64,000 nucleotides of DNA, taken from Paenibacillus sp. FSL H8-0548. GTDB lineage: Bacteria > Bacillota > Bacilli > Paenibacillales > Paenibacillaceae. Under the pieces are notes generated by a model. The model made no database searches. It worked only from the letters and a program-made list of their open reading frames with translations, and was not told where the DNA came from. Positions 18,732 through 28,286 of this stretch are shown here, in pieces. The DNA is taken from NCBI RefSeq assembly GCF_038630985.1, contig NZ_CP152049.1:4049501-4113500 (forward strand), read 5' to 3'. Position 1 is the first letter of the stretch; every line of letters starts with the position of its first letter. Position numbers and translations under genes: made by a program.

Positions 18732-19427
18732 TCATCCTTTTTTGGCTAATTTAGGTTGTATAGACTTATTTTTTGTTTTAAACCCCGGCTTCATACGCTG
18801 TTTTCCTTCTTTGCACAAATCAAGCAGCGGACATATCGGACATTGCGGATTTTGTGCTTTGCAATGATAGCGGCCGAAAAAGATCAGTCTGTGGTGAGTT
18901 AATGTCCACTCATCCCTCGGAACAAGCTTCATCAGCTTCTTCTCCACCTCAAGCACCGAATCATCTGGCTTTGCAAACCCTAACCGCTTGGATACACGAT
19001 CCACATGAGTATCGACTGCTATGGCCGGCACGCCAAATGCGTTCGACATCACGACATTAGCCGTCTTGCGCCCTACTCCTGGCAGCTCAGTTAGTCCTTC
19101 ATGGCTGTCAGGTACTTCCCCGTCATATTTATCTATAACGATTCGGCATAGCTTTTGTATATTCGAAGCCTTGCTGCGAAACAAACCGATACGGCGAATA
19201 TCCTGCTCCAGCTCCTCTAACGGTACGCTCAAATAATCTTCAGGCCGCTTATATTTTTCAAATAAGCCGACTGTCACTTTATTGACCGTTTCATCCGTGC
19301 ATTGTGCCGAGAGAAGTACGGCTATCGTAAGCTCGAACGGATTGCTATGGATCAGTTCACAGTGCGCATCTGGAAACATACCCGCTATAATATCCAGCAC
19401 ATGACGCATTTTTTGTTTCGCGATCAT
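18732..19427 (-). CDS. nth: Endonuclease III, DNA glycosylase/AP lyase
   Basis: Base-excision repair enzyme of 231 residues that removes oxidised pyrimidines and cuts at abasic sites. It carries the helix-hairpin-helix ELPGVGRKTANVV, containing the catalytic lysine, followed by VDTHVDRVSKRLG with the catalytic aspartate. The [4Fe-4S] ligands are CKAQNPQCPICPLLDLC (spacing x6, x2, x5) near residues 187-203. A basic tail follows. Start at 19427 follows GGAGAGAGG; the open frame upstream of it contains the promoter. In Bacillus nth follows dnaD, but here dnaD lies 20 kb away. Confidence 0.96.
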   Translation of the reverse strand: MIAKQKMRHVLDIIAGMFPDAHCELIHSNPFELTIAVLLSAQCTDETVNKVTVGLFEKYKRPEDYLSVPLEELEQDIRRIGLFRSKASNIQKLCRIVIDKYDGEVPDSHEGLTELPGVGRKTANVVMSNAFGVPAIAVDTHVDRVSKRLGFAKPDDSVLEVEKKLMKLVPRDEWTLTHHRLIFFGRYHCKAQNPQCPICPLLDLCKEGKQRMKPGFKTKNKSIQPKLAKKG

Positions 19428-19460
19428 CGTCCTCTCTCCTATTGAAACACTATCGTTCAA

Positions 19461-19489
19461 AGTGTAGCGAAATTTGACACGCTTCGCAA
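19461..19489 (-). promoter_or_regulatory. Candidate sigma-A promoter of nth
   Basis: On the minus strand TTGCGA and TACACT are separated by 17 bases, each matching consensus at four of six positions, about 35 bases before the nth start. Confidence 0.4.
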
Positions 19490-19511
19490 CCGTAATCAAG
19501 CATATTCTAGA

Positions 19512-19539
19512 AAAAAACTGCCCATATGGGCAGTTTTTT
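19512..19539 (-). terminator. Terminator downstream of the SLH-domain gene
   Basis: ACTGCCC/GGGCAGT stem around a central ATAT palindrome, flanked by A- and T-runs on both sides, so it is symmetrical. It sits about 50 bases after the SLH gene stop and before the nth promoter. Confidence 0.85.
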
Positions 19540-19590
19540 CACAAAAAATAAATATTTTTGGTCTAAATTACTCTTTTTTTACCAAGCTCG

Positions 19591-22074
19591 TTATTTTACA
19601 ACTGCAATAGCATTGTTTCTGAAGCTGAAAATGGTAATCGCATCGCCAGCTTTCAAAGCTGATAGCGTTGAAGAATTTCCATTCGCTGTATAGGTCGTTT
19701 GGCTCGTCACATTAAAATAATTCCGGTTATCCGCATCCGTTGCTTTCTCGGTCCAAATTTGACCAGTAGTCGCATTGTAGGATGTGAAAATACGACTTTC
19801 CCCTACAGCCGCTGTAATCTGTGTTTTGACACTATCCGGCTTCTGAACCTCAACATAATCACCTACAGTCAGTAGGCTGGTTGCTGCGCCCTGCGACGTA
19901 CCCTTAATAATAGTGAGTCCGGCATCACTATTGTAAGTGATACTTTGACCAGCTAGGTCAACAATCGTCACGGAGCTAGCCGTAATCGTTTGTACCTTGC
20001 CGAACGTAGTAGGAACCGTTTGAGCTGTTACTGCTTGCTTGCCGATATAATTCACATTGATAATTGATCCTGCCGCAATTTGATCAACGGTTAACACTGC
20101 GCCTGCCTGATTGATTATCGCCGTATTTAGCATCGATAAATCAAACGCCGCTGTCGATGCATTTTTAACACGCAGCCTTTTATTAACCGTATCGGTTGAT
20201 ACAACCTCGTACTGTGTACTCAGCTGGATTTTTATAGTTGCCACACGGTCTTGATTGCTGTTTAATTCTAGCGTCAATAAATCTCCTACATTCAAATCAC
20301 TGAAAGCCGCGCTTGTTTTTGTAGGGTGCTCAACATAAGCAGTATTATAAGGTATTGCTATCGTCGAACCGCCTTCTAATTGGATCGTCATTAAATTAGC
20401 TGCCGAATTTAATGATACTAATTTCCCCGTATATTTGGTTACGAACTGCAAGGAAATGATGGAATCACCTGTATAGCTGATGACAACTTTACGGTTTGGA
20501 GTCAATAAGTTGCTTGCTGCTGCAAGCGAAATATCATTACCGCTGTATACTAATTTCGTTTTATCCGTAAAGTATAACGCTTGTGCATTCAAGCCGGACG
20601 CATCAACAATCGTCAACAGTTTTTTGTCACTCACATAGCTTGCAATCTGTGCGCCGGCAATGGTTTGTACGTTCCGATTCGTAACTTTGATTTTCGTAAC
20701 CTGATCCTTATCATTTAACGTAAGCTCTACTTGATCAGCTGCTTTAATCAAATCATCGGTTGAAGCTCCATTTATTCCGTTAATTTCAACAGTCACGTTA
20801 TCTGAGATAAACTTAGACACCAGTGTCGAGCCTGTCATAATGGTAATAAGCCCGCCGCTCGCTCCATAAAATGATCCATTCAAACTTGTAGCCGATGCTT
20901 GTGCAGATGCAACAATTTTCACAGCTAGCGAGGCTTCACGGAACGTATCCTGGATAATGCTGATTTGACTATCTCTCTTAATTTCAGAAAGAGATAGCGT
21001 CTTGCCTTCATTATCCACAACTACTAATGCATCATTATAAAAGATTTCTACTGGCTTATCGTCTATCCAAATATAAATTTTCTTTTCACTAGCAATGACA
21101 CGATCAAGCGTACCCAAGATCGTCTTTGTATGCTGCTTTTCGCCCGTCACCTCTACATAGCTAGCCTTACCGTCCTTTGCAATGACAGTAACGTCGCCAT
21201 ATTCAAGCAGCTCCTTCCTTGTGATCGGTGTTTCCGTGTTGTAGTGATAGAACAGTGTATCCGCATCCAGCTTGTAGCTTGTTTCTTTATTGCTGCTGTA
21301 AAGGGTAAGTGCCGCATCTGTATTGCTCGTAACAATACCGCTCACTTGACCTTCATACGCTACAGGAAACAATTTTTCTGCTCTACTAAACATCGTTGCT
21401 AGACTCGCACGAGTCACATTCGATTTAGGTTCGAACTTAGTCGCTGTAACGCCCTTAACAAGCTCTAGCTTCGCCGCTGCATTCACATAGCCTTTGTATA
21501 TCGCAGTGATCTGACTAGCGTCTGAGAAGCTTGAGCTCGTATTTTGGAGGCGTCCTGCTTCCTCCTCCTGTTCAATCGCGCGTATCATTAGCTTCGTTAC
21601 CCATTCACGAGTAGCTGGCTTCGTTCCCCATGCAACCTTGGCATCCTTGGCGGCAAGATCAAACTCTTCGGTTTGATCAAGCAAGCCTTCTTGAAAGGCA
21701 AGCGTTACATAAGCCTTGAAATAGTTACTTACGTTAAACGATGTAGGAAAAGCGATCATTGCATTCGTATCAGCCTTGTGATCCAATCCTGCAAAACGAA
21801 GCGCCATCAACACAGCTTCTTGCTGACTCACATTTTCACTTGGACGAAAAACAAAAGCTCCGCTTGTCGTCGTATTTCCCTCAATAATGCCTTGCAATGC
21901 TAGCTTGGCAATATGTTTTTCTGCCCAATGACCACTGCTAACATCTTTAAAAGGGGTGGTCAAACCTGTCGAAGCCGCATGGATTTGACTAGGTAATATT
22001 ACGCCGCTGCCAGTAATGAGCGAGAATGCAAGCGCTCCTACTAAAATCTTTTTTCCCGCAAAATGCAATGTCAT
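19591..22074 (-). CDS. Secreted S-layer homology (SLH) domain protein
   Basis: Exported protein of 827 residues. A signal peptide covers about residues 1-33 (hydrophobic core LVGALAFSLITGSGVIL). Three SLH repeats follow at roughly 38-95, 105-175 and 182-240 (FKDVSSGHWAEKHIAKLA; SFSDASQITAIYKGYVNAA; TRASLATMF). They anchor the protein to pyruvylated wall polymer. The remaining 580 residues are Thr/Val/Ile-rich and beta-strand-like, with recurring short units such as ITIMTG, LTIVDAS and VVISYTG. No catalytic motif was recognised. AGGGGG precedes the start. The gene lies downstream of a GerMN lipoprotein and a cell-wall amidase, so it is an envelope locus. Confidence 0.88.
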   Translation of the reverse strand: MTLHFAGKKILVGALAFSLITGSGVILPSQIHAASTGLTTPFKDVSSGHWAEKHIAKLALQGIIEGNTTTSGAFVFRPSENVSQQEAVLMALRFAGLDHKADTNAMIAFPTSFNVSNYFKAYVTLAFQEGLLDQTEEFDLAAKDAKVAWGTKPATREWVTKLMIRAIEQEEEAGRLQNTSSSFSDASQITAIYKGYVNAAAKLELVKGVTATKFEPKSNVTRASLATMFSRAEKLFPVAYEGQVSGIVTSNTDAALTLYSSNKETSYKLDADTLFYHYNTETPITRKELLEYGDVTVIAKDGKASYVEVTGEKQHTKTILGTLDRVIASEKKIYIWIDDKPVEIFYNDALVVVDNEGKTLSLSEIKRDSQISIIQDTFREASLAVKIVASAQASATSLNGSFYGASGGLITIMTGSTLVSKFISDNVTVEINGINGASTDDLIKAADQVELTLNDKDQVTKIKVTNRNVQTIAGAQIASYVSDKKLLTIVDASGLNAQALYFTDKTKLVYSGNDISLAAASNLLTPNRKVVISYTGDSIISLQFVTKYTGKLVSLNSAANLMTIQLEGGSTIAIPYNTAYVEHPTKTSAAFSDLNVGDLLTLELNSNQDRVATIKIQLSTQYEVVSTDTVNKRLRVKNASTAAFDLSMLNTAIINQAGAVLTVDQIAAGSIINVNYIGKQAVTAQTVPTTFGKVQTITASSVTIVDLAGQSITYNSDAGLTIIKGTSQGAATSLLTVGDYVEVQKPDSVKTQITAAVGESRIFTSYNATTGQIWTEKATDADNRNYFNVTSQTTYTANGNSSTLSALKAGDAITIFSFRNNAIAVVK

Positions 22075-22158
22075 AAATCGATATTCCCCCTGAAAATTTA
22101 GGATGACTTCAGCAGAATCAGCTCCGCGGGCGCTACACGCATACTACTGCTGCTTGTC

Positions 22159-22698
22159 CTACTCTCTATTCATTGGATGCTCAAGCTCCACGTGTCCCAT
22201 AAGCGTTTCAACCTGTTGGCCATCATTCAATAGCTCAATCGCTTGAACAAACTCAAATTGAAACAACGTTTTTTTAAGTGTCTCAATAACTAACAGCTCG
22301 CCAGGCGCACCTAGACGCGCCTCATCTGGCAAATGAATGTCAATCGTAACGACACCTTCTGCTAATTCTACGGATTTAATTTCTATCGGTTTCCATAATG
22401 CTAATTCATTTCCGGTTGGTTCTTGTTGTAATTCGGCAATTGCAACTTTAATAAGGTCGTCCTCTGTTTCATATACAAGAGTAACTGGTTTTTCGATTGT
22501 TTCATTAAATTCGGAATCGGTTAAATAAATAATAGCTTCACGCTCGTTTAATGCGGCTGTTGGCTCTGCCGTAGGCGCTTCTGTTGGGGCAATTGTGCTG
22601 CCTGGATTATTGCTAGGCTTGTCTTGTGCTCCACAACCTGCCAAAGCAGCAGATAAAATGATGACAGCAAGCAGCCCTCGTGCTTTGAAATGTTTCAT
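22159..22698 (-). CDS. GerMN-domain lipoprotein
   Basis: Lipoprotein of 179 residues. The signal ends at lipobox cysteine 22 (ALAGC). A Thr/Pro/Glu-rich linker (about 25-50) leads into one GerMN domain (YLTDSEFNETIEKPVTLVYE, then VTIDIHLPDEARLGAPGE). B. subtilis GerM has two such domains and acts in sporulation and germination. This single-domain form is closer to the lipoproteins often found next to spore or wall amidases. ATG at 22698 with AGGTG nine bases upstream is preferred to a GTG at 22710. It follows the amidase by about 20 bases, so the two are probably cotranscribed. Confidence 0.85.
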   Translation of the reverse strand: MKHFKARGLLAVIILSAALAGCGAQDKPSNNPGSTIAPTEAPTAEPTAALNEREAIIYLTDSEFNETIEKPVTLVYETEDDLIKVAIAELQQEPTGNELALWKPIEIKSVELAEGVVTIDIHLPDEARLGAPGELLVIETLKKTLFQFEFVQAIELLNDGQQVETLMGHVELEHPMNRE

Positions 22699-22717
22699 AA
22701 CACCGAACACCTGCTTT

Positions 22718-24109
22718 CTATTTTACGTTTAAGTATTCCTTAATACCTGCGACAAGCTCAGCAGCTATACGATTCTGTGAAGCATCACTAAAGAGCATCT
22801 TGGCATCCGATGTGTTGGATAAGAAGCCCGCTTCTATTAAAACTGCTGGCATAGTTGTTTGTTTGATCACTTTAAACGCTTCTTTCTTAACTCCGCGATC
22901 TTTAATGCCTGTCGCTGCAAGGAGACGCTTATGAATAACTGTTGCAAGCGCTTTGCTATTATCACGATAATAATAAGTTTCAGCACCCGATGCGCTGCTG
23001 GCGCCGCTATTGGCATGGATCGACATAAACAAGTCTGCCTTTAGATTTTCTGCAAAGCTGACGCGATCATCTAGAGTAGGATAAGTATCACCGGTTCTAG
23101 TAAGGTGAACTTTGATTTTGCTTTCTTTCTCCAGGAGAGCTTTCATCTTAAGTGCGATACTAAGATTAAATTCCTTCTCCCATTTGCCCGTTATACTTTT
23201 CGCACCTGGATCAGTGCCGCCATGCCCAGCATCGATGACTACAGTATAAACATCTTTTGATGAAGATGGAGTCTCAGGCACAACAACAATCGGCGTGTCT
23301 GTTGAATCCTTAGGAACATCAGAAAGTGACATGAAGCTTAGTAAAAATTGGCCTGCGTCTTCTGTAAGAACAAAACCTGTGTTTTCACTAATTTCAATGA
23401 CTAATCGAGCTGTTGCTGGAGAGCTGGAAAATAAGGAATAACGAATTTTTTGCAAATAAGTGCTGTCTGTAACTGTAATTTCTACTTGTCCATTTAAGAG
23501 CGTAGTATAGGCCGTATTTGGGAAATCAAATACAACCCGCTTCGGATTTTCCAGAAGCATAGGCTTGCTTGCTTTCACTGTGCCTTCGTAGTTAATGGTC
23601 ATCGAGCTGTCGCCATTGTAATTCACCTGTGAAATTAAACCAGCAGGCGCTGATGGTTCTGTTGGTTCTGTCGGAAGCGTCGACTGTTCATACATATGTA
23701 CCTCTTTTACAGCAGCCTTGTAATCTACGGTCAGGCCAAACTGCTCGCCTACAAAACGAAGTGGAACTAACGTCGTGCCCTTAACGATTGCAGCGGGAGT
23801 ATCCATTTGAACAGGTTGGTCATTCACCATAGCTTTATTGTCATTAAGCTTAAGTATAATGACATCATTGCCATGATTGAGTGTTGCTGTCTTGGTTGAA
23901 TTATTCCAGGCGATCTGGTAGCCCAGTCCTTCAGTTATAGTCCGCACGGGTACAACAGTTGAACTGTTGATAATTTGCGGATTAACCTCAGATTTTAGGA
24001 GCTGACCATTCAAATACAACTTTGGAATAACCTCTGCAGCTTGTCCGACTGTAGCGAACATCGTGAAAAAAACCGACATAAACAAGAAAACGGATACTAA
24101 TTTTTTCAT
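22718..24109 (-). CDS. N-acetylmuramoyl-L-alanine amidase with stalk and AMIN domains
   Basis: Exported zinc amidase of 463 residues that cuts the peptide from muramic acid in peptidoglycan. Signal peptide about 1-24. A copper-amine-oxidase-like N domain (about 30-140, VPVRTITEGLGYQIAWN and VPLRFVGEQFGLTVDY) precedes a Pro/Thr linker, an AMIN domain (about 165-265) and an Amidase_3 catalytic domain (about 285-460). The catalytic domain shows VIDAGHGGTDPGA, SIHANSG and the C-terminal LIEAGFLSN, which hold the zinc ligands and catalytic glutamate. AGGTGG precedes the start. It is upstream of the GerMN lipoprotein and the SLH protein. Confidence 0.93.
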   Translation of the reverse strand: MKKLVSVFLFMSVFFTMFATVGQAAEVIPKLYLNGQLLKSEVNPQIINSSTVVPVRTITEGLGYQIAWNNSTKTATLNHGNDVIILKLNDNKAMVNDQPVQMDTPAAIVKGTTLVPLRFVGEQFGLTVDYKAAVKEVHMYEQSTLPTEPTEPSAPAGLISQVNYNGDSSMTINYEGTVKASKPMLLENPKRVVFDFPNTAYTTLLNGQVEITVTDSTYLQKIRYSLFSSSPATARLVIEISENTGFVLTEDAGQFLLSFMSLSDVPKDSTDTPIVVVPETPSSSKDVYTVVIDAGHGGTDPGAKSITGKWEKEFNLSIALKMKALLEKESKIKVHLTRTGDTYPTLDDRVSFAENLKADLFMSIHANSGASSASGAETYYYRDNSKALATVIHKRLLAATGIKDRGVKKEAFKVIKQTTMPAVLIEAGFLSNTSDAKMLFSDASQNRIAAELVAGIKEYLNVK

Positions 24110-24211
24110 TTCCCACCTCGATGACTGAAATTGCCCGCATCGAATGAGTGCATTCGACTTTTACAGACGATGATATAGACGCAGCTTGTCAGAAAAAGTT
24201 GCGTTATATAG

Positions 24212-24254
24212 AAAAAAGAGGACAATTAGCCTAAACGGCTATATCGTCCTCTTT
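24212..24254 (-). terminator. Terminator downstream of leuCD
   Basis: AAAGAGGAC and GTCCTCTTT (24254-24246 with 24223-24215 on the minus strand) form the outer stem, with a nested TAGCC/GGCTA stem, followed by a T-run. It starts 12 bases after the leuD stop. Confidence 0.85.
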
Positions 24255-24265
24255 CCTTAATTCTG

Positions 24266-24865
24266 TTAGCTAAGACGAGCAGCGTGTTTTTCCTCGTAAG
24301 CTGTAATTTTTTCCTCATGCATCAAAGTCAAACCGATATCATCAAGACCTTGAAGTAAAAATTGACGACGATGCTCATCTAGTTCGAAATCGATCGTTAG
24401 ACCATGATCATCGGACAGCTGTTTCTGCTCCAAATTAACCTTCAAGGAGTAGCCGTCATATTTTGCCGTGCGCTGGAATAACTCTTCAACCAGCTCTTCG
24501 CTAAGCTTGATTGGCAGGATTCCGTTTTTGAAGCAGTTATTGTAGAAAATGTCCGCATAAGACGGAGCAATAATTACTTTAAAGCCATAATCAAGAATCG
24601 CCCACGGCGCATGCTCACGTGAGGAGCCGCAGCCAAAGTTAGCACGGGATACAAGAACGGATGCGCCCTCGTAACGTGGTTTGTTCGGTTCGAATTCAGC
24701 GTTAACTTCACCATTTTCGTGAAAACGCCATTCAAAGAAAAGGAATTGGCCAAAGCCGCTGCGCTCAATGCGCTTCAAAAATTGTTTAGGTATGATTGCA
24801 TCAGTGTCGACATTGACCCGGTCGACCGGGGCGACGATGCCTGTAAGTTGTTTAAACGGTTCCAT
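24266..24865 (-). CDS. leuD: 3-isopropylmalate dehydratase small subunit
   Basis: Small subunit (199 residues) of isopropylmalate isomerase, which converts 2- to 3-isopropylmalate in leucine synthesis. Typical motifs are NVDTDAIIPKQFLK near the start, LVSRANFGCGSSREHAPWAI and IIAPSYADIFYNNCFKNGILP. It starts 28 bases after leuC with GAGGGG upstream and is followed by a strong terminator, so leuCD is a two-gene unit. leuA and leuB are not in the window. Confidence 0.96.
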   Translation of the reverse strand: MEPFKQLTGIVAPVDRVNVDTDAIIPKQFLKRIERSGFGQFLFFEWRFHENGEVNAEFEPNKPRYEGASVLVSRANFGCGSSREHAPWAILDYGFKVIIAPSYADIFYNNCFKNGILPIKLSEELVEELFQRTAKYDGYSLKVNLEQKQLSDDHGLTIDFELDEHRRQFLLQGLDDIGLTLMHEEKITAYEEKHAARLS

Positions 24866-24893
24866 ATCGGTTATACCCCTCTCTCGCGTTCAA

Positions 24894-26309
24894 TTAGTTC
24901 AACACTTCGGTTTTAATTTCCCAATCGCGTACATCAGTGAAGTGACCTTTAATCGCTGCGGCAACTGCCATTGCAGGCGATACGAGATGCGTACGTCCAC
25001 CACGGCCTTGACGACCTTCAAAGTTACGGTTAGATGTAGATGCGCAGCGCTCGCCTGGTTTCAATACGTCTGGATTCATCGCCAGACACATCGAGCAGCC
25101 TGCATCACGCCATTCAAAACCAGCGTCAGAGAAGATTTTGTCCAAGCCTTCTTTCTCAGCTTGAATTTTCACGCGGCCTGAGCCCGGAACGACAATCGCT
25201 GTTACACGATCGCTAACTTGGTAGCCTCTAGCGATTTCAGCAGCAGCTCGCAAATCTTCAATACGGCCATTTGTACATGAACCGATAAATACATAATCAA
25301 TTGGAATTTCATTCATAGGCGTACCTGGCTTCAGATCCATATACTCAAGCGCTGCTTCAGCTGCTTTACGCTCATTCTCTGTTGGAAGATCAGCAGGGAA
25401 TGGAACTTTAGCTGTAATGTTTGTACCCATACCTGGGCTAGTTCCCCAAGTGACTTGCGGGATCAAAGCATCAACGTCGAATTGCAATACCGTATCATAC
25501 TCTGCGCCTTCGTCAGTCGTAAGCTGTTTCCAAGCTTCAACCGCATCATCAAAGTTAGCGGGCGCATATTGACGTCCACGTAAATATGCGAAAGTTGTTT
25601 CATCTGGAGCAATCATGCCTGCGCGAGCGCCGGCTTCAATGGACATATTACAAACGGTCATACGCTCTTCCATTGTCAAGCTAGTAATTGCCTCACCTGT
25701 AAATTCGATAACGTAACCCGTTGCGAAATCTGTACCGTATTGAGCAATAACGCCAAGGATCAAATCCTTTGCAGTAACGCCTGGCTTGCGTTTGCCGTTG
25801 AAGCGAATCTCAAGTGTCTTCGCTTTCGATTGCTGCAAGCATTGTGTTGCCATTACGTGCTCAACCTCGCTCGTACCGATACCAAACGCCAATGCGCCAA
25901 AAGCACCGTGAGTTGAAGTATGGCTGTCACCGCAAACAATCGTTTTACCAGGATGCGTAAGACCAAGCTCAGGTCCCATAACGTGGACAACCCCTTGATC
26001 AATGCTGTCAAGATCAAACAGCGTTACGCCAAAATCTTTACAGTTTTGAGTAAGCGTGTCGATTTGCTGCTTGGAGATTGGATCTGTAATATTAAAGCGA
26101 TCCTTTGTTGGAACGTTATGATCCATCGTTGCGAATGTACGATCAGGACGACGCACTTTGCGGCCTGATAGACGCAAGCCTTCGAACGCTTGCGGCGACG
26201 TTACTTCGTGAACAAGCTGCAAATCGATATAAATTACGCTCGGCTTGCCTTCTTCTTGATGAATGACGTGATTTTCCCAAATTTTCTCAAACATTGTCTT
26301 TTTCGTCAT
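24894..26309 (-). CDS. leuC: 3-isopropylmalate dehydratase large subunit
   Basis: Iron-sulfur large subunit (471 residues) of isopropylmalate isomerase, aconitase family. The [4Fe-4S] ligands lie in FIGSCTNGR and [29 protein letters not shown] is the conserved active-site stretch. The ATG at 26309 ([10 protein letters not shown]) was chosen because GGGGTGA stands 6 bases before it; an in-frame GTG at 26318 lacks a good site. A LysR-family gene is transcribed divergently from 26473, which suggests regulation of leuCD from the shared 160-base region. No leucine T-box was seen there. Confidence 0.96.
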   Translation of the reverse strand: MTKKTMFEKIWENHVIHQEEGKPSVIYIDLQLVHEVTSPQAFEGLRLSGRKVRRPDRTFATMDHNVPTKDRFNITDPISKQQIDTLTQNCKDFGVTLFDLDSIDQGVVHVMGPELGLTHPGKTIVCGDSHTSTHGAFGALAFGIGTSEVEHVMATQCLQQSKAKTLEIRFNGKRKPGVTAKDLILGVIAQYGTDFATGYVIEFTGEAITSLTMEERMTVCNMSIEAGARAGMIAPDETTFAYLRGRQYAPANFDDAVEAWKQLTTDEGAEYDTVLQFDVDALIPQVTWGTSPGMGTNITAKVPFPADLPTENERKAAEAALEYMDLKPGTPMNEIPIDYVFIGSCTNGRIEDLRAAAEIARGYQVSDRVTAIVVPGSGRVKIQAEKEGLDKIFSDAGFEWRDAGCSMCLAMNPDVLKPGERCASTSNRNFEGRQGRGGRTHLVSPAMAVAAAIKGHFTDVRDWEIKTEVLN

Positions 26310-26400
26310 GATATTCACCCCATCGTTTCATTAAATCTTCTGCTCTTCTTAACTAAACCTACTATAGCATTTCTTTCTTCATTGATCCAAGATATAATAT

Positions 26401-26430
26401 CTATAGACACTATAGGTAATAACTATAATG
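26401..26430. promoter_or_regulatory. Candidate LysR-type operator between leuC and its divergent regulator
   Basis: Two copies of the self-complementary hexamer CTATAG occur at 26401-26406 and 26410-26415, followed by CTATAA at 26423-26428. A TATAAT at 26393-26398 lies next to them. Clustered TATAG/CTATA half-sites in a divergent promoter are typical LysR-type binding regions. Assignment to this regulator is inferred. Confidence 0.45.
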
Positions 26431-26472
26431 ATAACTTTCAATCCATAATTTTGTATAAAGGAGTTTCGCTCT

Positions 26473-27363
26473 ATGGAATTAAGACAATTAAATTATGTCA
26501 TACAGATCGCTTTGGAGAAAAACTTTTCACGCGCCGCAGAAAAGCTGCATATCGCTCAGCCTTCTCTGAGTCAGCAGCTATCCAAGCTGGAGCAGGAAAT
26601 TGGCGTAATGTTATTTCGCCGGACGACCAACTCTGTAGAGTTAACACAAGCAGGTCAGGTTTTCGTTAATAAATCTCAAGAAATCTTAGATGCTGTCGAG
26701 CAGCTGAAGCAAGAAATGGATGATATGGCGCAGATGCGCCGGGGACGACTTGTCGTAGGCACGCTTCCAATTACAGGATCACATATTTTACCGCTTGTTC
26801 TTCCGGTATTTGGGGAACAATATCCACAAATCGAAGTGGTGCTTGTTGAGGATACGACAGTTAAGCTGGAGCAGCTGACCGCCAGCGGCGGAACCGATCT
26901 CAGCTTGCTTTCACTGCCTCTTATTGACAGCTCATTAGCGTGGGAGCCATTCTTAGAAGAGGAAATATGTCTTGCCGTCCCCCCTCTCCATCCACTCGCA
27001 CAACGTGAGAGTCCAATCAATATCGCTGAGCTGCGCAACGAACCTTTTATTGGACTAAAGCGCGGGCAAGGCTTTCGGCAGATAACGGTTGATTTATGCA
27101 TGCAATTCGGCTTTACTCCGCGCATTGTATTTGAAAGCAGCAATATCGAAACGATTCAATCCTTAGTAGCAGGCGGCATGGGAATTGCCTTCGTCCCACA
27201 AATGCTTACACGAGTCAAAGGGACTGAGTTTGCACCCACGTATCTGAATCTGTCCCCAAGATCTACTAGAACATTGGTTGTAGCTAGCCGCAAGGGTCGT
27301 TATCTCTCCAAGGCAGCTGATGCTTTCATCCAAACCTTAAAGAAAACCATTAGCAGCTATTGA
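26473..27363 (+). CDS. LysR-family transcriptional regulator divergent from leuCD
   Basis: Regulator of 296 residues. A winged HTH lies at about residues 1-60 (FSRAAEKLHIAQPSLSQQLSKL), with the linker helix up to about 90. A LysR_substrate effector domain of periplasmic-binding-protein fold spans about 90-290, with GMGIAFVPQM near the C-terminus. AAAGGAG lies upstream of the ATG. Head-to-head placement with leuC suggests control of leucine synthesis and of itself. The effector is unknown, and it could also regulate another locus such as the convergent amidohydrolase gene. Confidence 0.92.
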   Translation: MELRQLNYVIQIALEKNFSRAAEKLHIAQPSLSQQLSKLEQEIGVMLFRRTTNSVELTQAGQVFVNKSQEILDAVEQLKQEMDDMAQMRRGRLVVGTLPITGSHILPLVLPVFGEQYPQIEVVLVEDTTVKLEQLTASGGTDLSLLSLPLIDSSLAWEPFLEEEICLAVPPLHPLAQRESPINIAELRNEPFIGLKRGQGFRQITVDLCMQFGFTPRIVFESSNIETIQSLVAGGMGIAFVPQMLTRVKGTEFAPTYLNLSPRSTRTLVVASRKGRYLSKAADAFIQTLKKTISSY

Positions 27364-27366
27364 TTA

Positions 27367-28167
27367 TTATGCTTCATATATAGAAGGTCTGCGATCTTCA
27401 AATACTGGAATTTTTGAACGTACGGCATCAACTAATGCTAAATCAATAGTCGCATAAAGAATCGTTTCCTCTTCACCTGCTTGGGCAATCGTTTCGCCCC
27501 ACGGATCCAGCACAAGGGAATGACCGAAAAATTTTGTGTCGCCGCTTGATCCCATCCGATTGCAGGCAATGACGAACATTTGATTTTCAATCGCTCGTGC
27601 CGCAAGCAGCGTGCGCCAATGGTGAAGGCGTGGATGCGGCCATTCTGCGGGAATAAACAGCAGCTTGGCCCCTTCCAGTGCAAGCTTTCTAGCAAGCTCA
27701 GGGAATCGAATATCGTAGCAGATCATCAAGCCTGCGCTTGTCCCTTCAATTTCAAGCTTGCCCAGCTTGTCGCCTGCCACCAAATATTTTTCTTCTTCCA
27801 TGAGCCGAAATAAATGGATTTTGGAATAATCAGCGATAACCTCCCCCTCGCGGTTAAACGCGAAGATCGTGTTAAGAATCTTATCCCCCTTCCGCTCAGC
27901 AATCGAACCGCCAATAATATATACGCCATGCTTTTTGCTGAATTCGGATAGAAACGCTTTTGTTCGCTCCCCCTCATGATCTGCCAGCGTTTGAATTTCG
28001 GTTAAAGCATAACCTGTGTTCCACATTTCTGGAAACATAATTACATCCGGTTTTTCAGCTTGATGGACCGCTTCTTCCAGCATGCTTGCCAGCTTTTCAA
28101 AATTCGCTTCCGGATTTCCAGCCTCTATATGCATTTGCAGCAGTGCAAGCCGCAATTGATTACTCAT
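27367..28167 (-). CDS. mtnU: Carbon-nitrogen hydrolase (nitrilase family), probable omega-amidase of methionine salvage
   Basis: Cytosolic amidase of 266 residues with the nitrilase-superfamily triad Glu47 (MFPEMWNTG), Lys116 (YSKIHLF) and Cys150 (LMICYDIRFPE). The companion motif LLFIPAEWP follows. In Bacillus mtnU (ykrU) sits beside mtnE; here mtnE starts about 670 bases away on the other strand. The probable role is hydrolysis of 2-oxo-glutaramate-type amides formed by glutamine-dependent transamination in the last salvage step. It ends 3 bases from the convergent LysR gene with no clear terminator between them. Confidence 0.85.
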   Translation of the reverse strand: MSNQLRLALLQMHIEAGNPEANFEKLASMLEEAVHQAEKPDVIMFPEMWNTGYALTEIQTLADHEGERTKAFLSEFSKKHGVYIIGGSIAERKGDKILNTIFAFNREGEVIADYSKIHLFRLMEEEKYLVAGDKLGKLEIEGTSAGLMICYDIRFPELARKLALEGAKLLFIPAEWPHPRLHHWRTLLAARAIENQMFVIACNRMGSSGDTKFFGHSLVLDPWGETIAQAGEEETILYATIDLALVDAVRSKIPVFEDRRPSIYEA

Positions 28168-28286
28168 TTGCCATTCCTCCCATTGTTGCTATTTCCCTAA
28201 TGATACCCTGTCATGGTTCTGTGTCAAGTTGGGAATCGTAACAATAATGACTTCACCACATTACAATCGAAGAGGAGAATGCCGTA

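Noticed and set aside
26319..26472. Leucine T-box before leuC
   Set aside because: No GGTGGTACCGCG-like element or terminator is present; the region is a simple divergent promoter.
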